From assembly GCA_022827055.1 (NCBI GenBank), contig JAJDTR010000164.1, positions 62,001-126,000 on the forward strand: 64,000 nucleotides of DNA, written 5' to 3'. The notes beneath the pieces are model-generated. The model saw nothing but the letters and a program-made list of their open reading frames with translations, ran no database searches and was not told where the DNA came from. How positions within the stretch are numbered: position 1 is the stretch's first letter; the number at the start of each line of letters is the position of its first letter. Position numbers and translations under genes: made by a program. Of the stretch, positions 63,342 to 64,000 are shown piece after piece. Source of the stretch: Candidatus Poribacteria bacterium. GTDB taxonomy: Bacteria; Poribacteria; WGA-4E; JAJDTR01.

Positions 63342-64000
63342 ATGCAAACATCTACATACCCGCCAAAGCATGGTTTATACGATCCTGCCTTCGAACATGA
63401 CAGCTGCGGTGTAGGGTTTATCGCAAACATTAAAGGGACGCGCTCGCATCAGATTATCGTAGACGCCGAAAACATTCTGTGTCACATGGATCACCGCGGC
63501 GCACGTGGTGCGGAAGCGAACACCGGTGATGGCGCTGGTATGCTAACAGCGTTACCCTATGAATTCCTAAAACGAGTTGCAACCGAAGACCTAAACGCAG
63601 ATCTTCCGGATTTGGGGAAATTTGCGGCAGGGTTGGTTTTTCTACCTACCGACGAATCAGAGCGGCGGACTTGCAAGGAAACTGTCGAAAAGATTATCGC
63701 CGAACAGGGACAATACCTCATTGGCTGGCGGAGTGTTCCGGTCAATTCCGAGGAAGCCGATATTGGTCCGTCAGCTCGGTCCGTGGAACCGGTTATCGAA
63801 CAGTTATTTGTCAGTGCGCCCGAGCATCTGGACGCCGAAGCTTTTGAACGCCAGCTTTATGTAATCCGTAAACGTGCAAGCCATCAACTGCGTATCAACA
63901 GCAACCTGCGGCAGGCAAAGATGTTCTACGTTTGCAGCTTGTCGAAGAACGTTATCGTTTATAAAGGTCAGATGTTTTCCAGCCAGTTGATGGTCTACTA
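63342..64000 (+). CDS. gltB: Glutamate synthase large subunit, N-terminal part (runs off the window)
   Basis: The first 219 or so residues are present, from ATG at 63342, 7 nt after GAGGA. A propeptide of about 20 residues ends before CGVGFIANIKGTRSHQI, whose Cys becomes the N-terminal nucleophile of the class II glutamine amidotransferase domain. HMDHRGARGAEANTGDGAGM and RKRASHQLR follow. It makes glutamate from glutamine and 2-oxoglutarate. The synthase and FMN domains lie beyond base 64000. Confidence 0.95.
   Translation, partial: MQTSTYPPKHGLYDPAFEHDSCGVGFIANIKGTRSHQIIVDAENILCHMDHRGARGAEANTGDGAGMLTALPYEFLKRVATEDLNADLPDLGKFAAGLVFLPTDESERRTCKETVEKIIAEQGQYLIGWRSVPVNSEEADIGPSARSVEPVIEQLFVSAPEHLDAEAFERQLYVIRKRASHQLRINSNLRQAKMFYVCSLSKNVIVYKGQMFSSQLMVY

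Overview
The window reads as chromosomal DNA of a Gram-negative (TonB receptor, FadL-like barrel, lipoprotein), roughly 48-50 % G+C, free-living or host-associated heterotroph. Three phytanoyl-CoA dioxygenase (PhyH) family genes, one fused to HEAT repeats, paired sugar-phosphate isomerase/epimerase genes, a microcompartment vertex protein, a long TPR protein and many degenerate intergenic repeats together resemble Candidatus Poribacteria and related marine lineages. That placement is an inference from gene content. No phage, insertion sequence, CRISPR array, tRNA or rRNA gene was recognised.

Layout. 1-15.1 kb, mostly plus strand: tail of an ABC transporter ATPase, a TonB receptor, glnE, a PhyH-HEAT fusion and hisF; then a minus-strand four-gene membrane/methyltransferase operon (9.4-12.4 kb), and a plus-strand pair of a tyrosine-rich lipoprotein and a FadL-like outer-membrane protein. 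15.1-34.3 kb, minus strand: one uninterrupted str-S10-spc-alpha ribosomal superoperon of 31 genes (rpsL to rplQ). It has a consensus promoter, a leader carrying a terminator-like hairpin, and an intrinsic terminator after rplQ. rpmD, adk, map and infA are missing from their usual places. 34.4-41.8 kb, minus strand: a frameshifted PhyH gene, two sugar isomerases, 5-formyl-THF cyclo-ligase, and an operon of a EutN/CcmL shell vertex protein, a RegB-like sensor kinase and an NtrC-like regulator that lacks the GAFTGA loop. 42-52 kb: a VWA membrane protein (plus), then PhyH, amidase, zinc-less MDR dehydrogenase and murJ (minus). 52-61 kb: DUF2203 gene (plus), then thiD, thiE, TRAP permease, birA, a 946-residue TPR protein and rbsK (minus). 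61.4-64 kb: a HepT-like gene with a newly noted 56-codon gene in front of it (minus), then the start of gltB (plus) behind a 420-nt leader.

How the genes relate. glnE and gltB both belong to glutamine/glutamate nitrogen assimilation. thiD/thiE form a thiamine unit. The ribosomal block couples translation (with EF-G and EF-Tu), SecY and RNA polymerase alpha. The kinase/regulator pair is transcribed behind the shell protein and may sense redox or membrane state.

The intergenic spaces are the least ordinary part. At least eight of them carry versions of one degenerate sequence built around GATCAA-GCGA-CGGATAG and ending GCGATAGAGATCC, sometimes as tandem arrays of about 22-nt units, together with short perfect hairpins. 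Other points worth checking are the degenerate regulator, the rpsL leader, the HisF active-site substitution, the motif-less HepT homologue and a structured leader before the DUF2203 gene.
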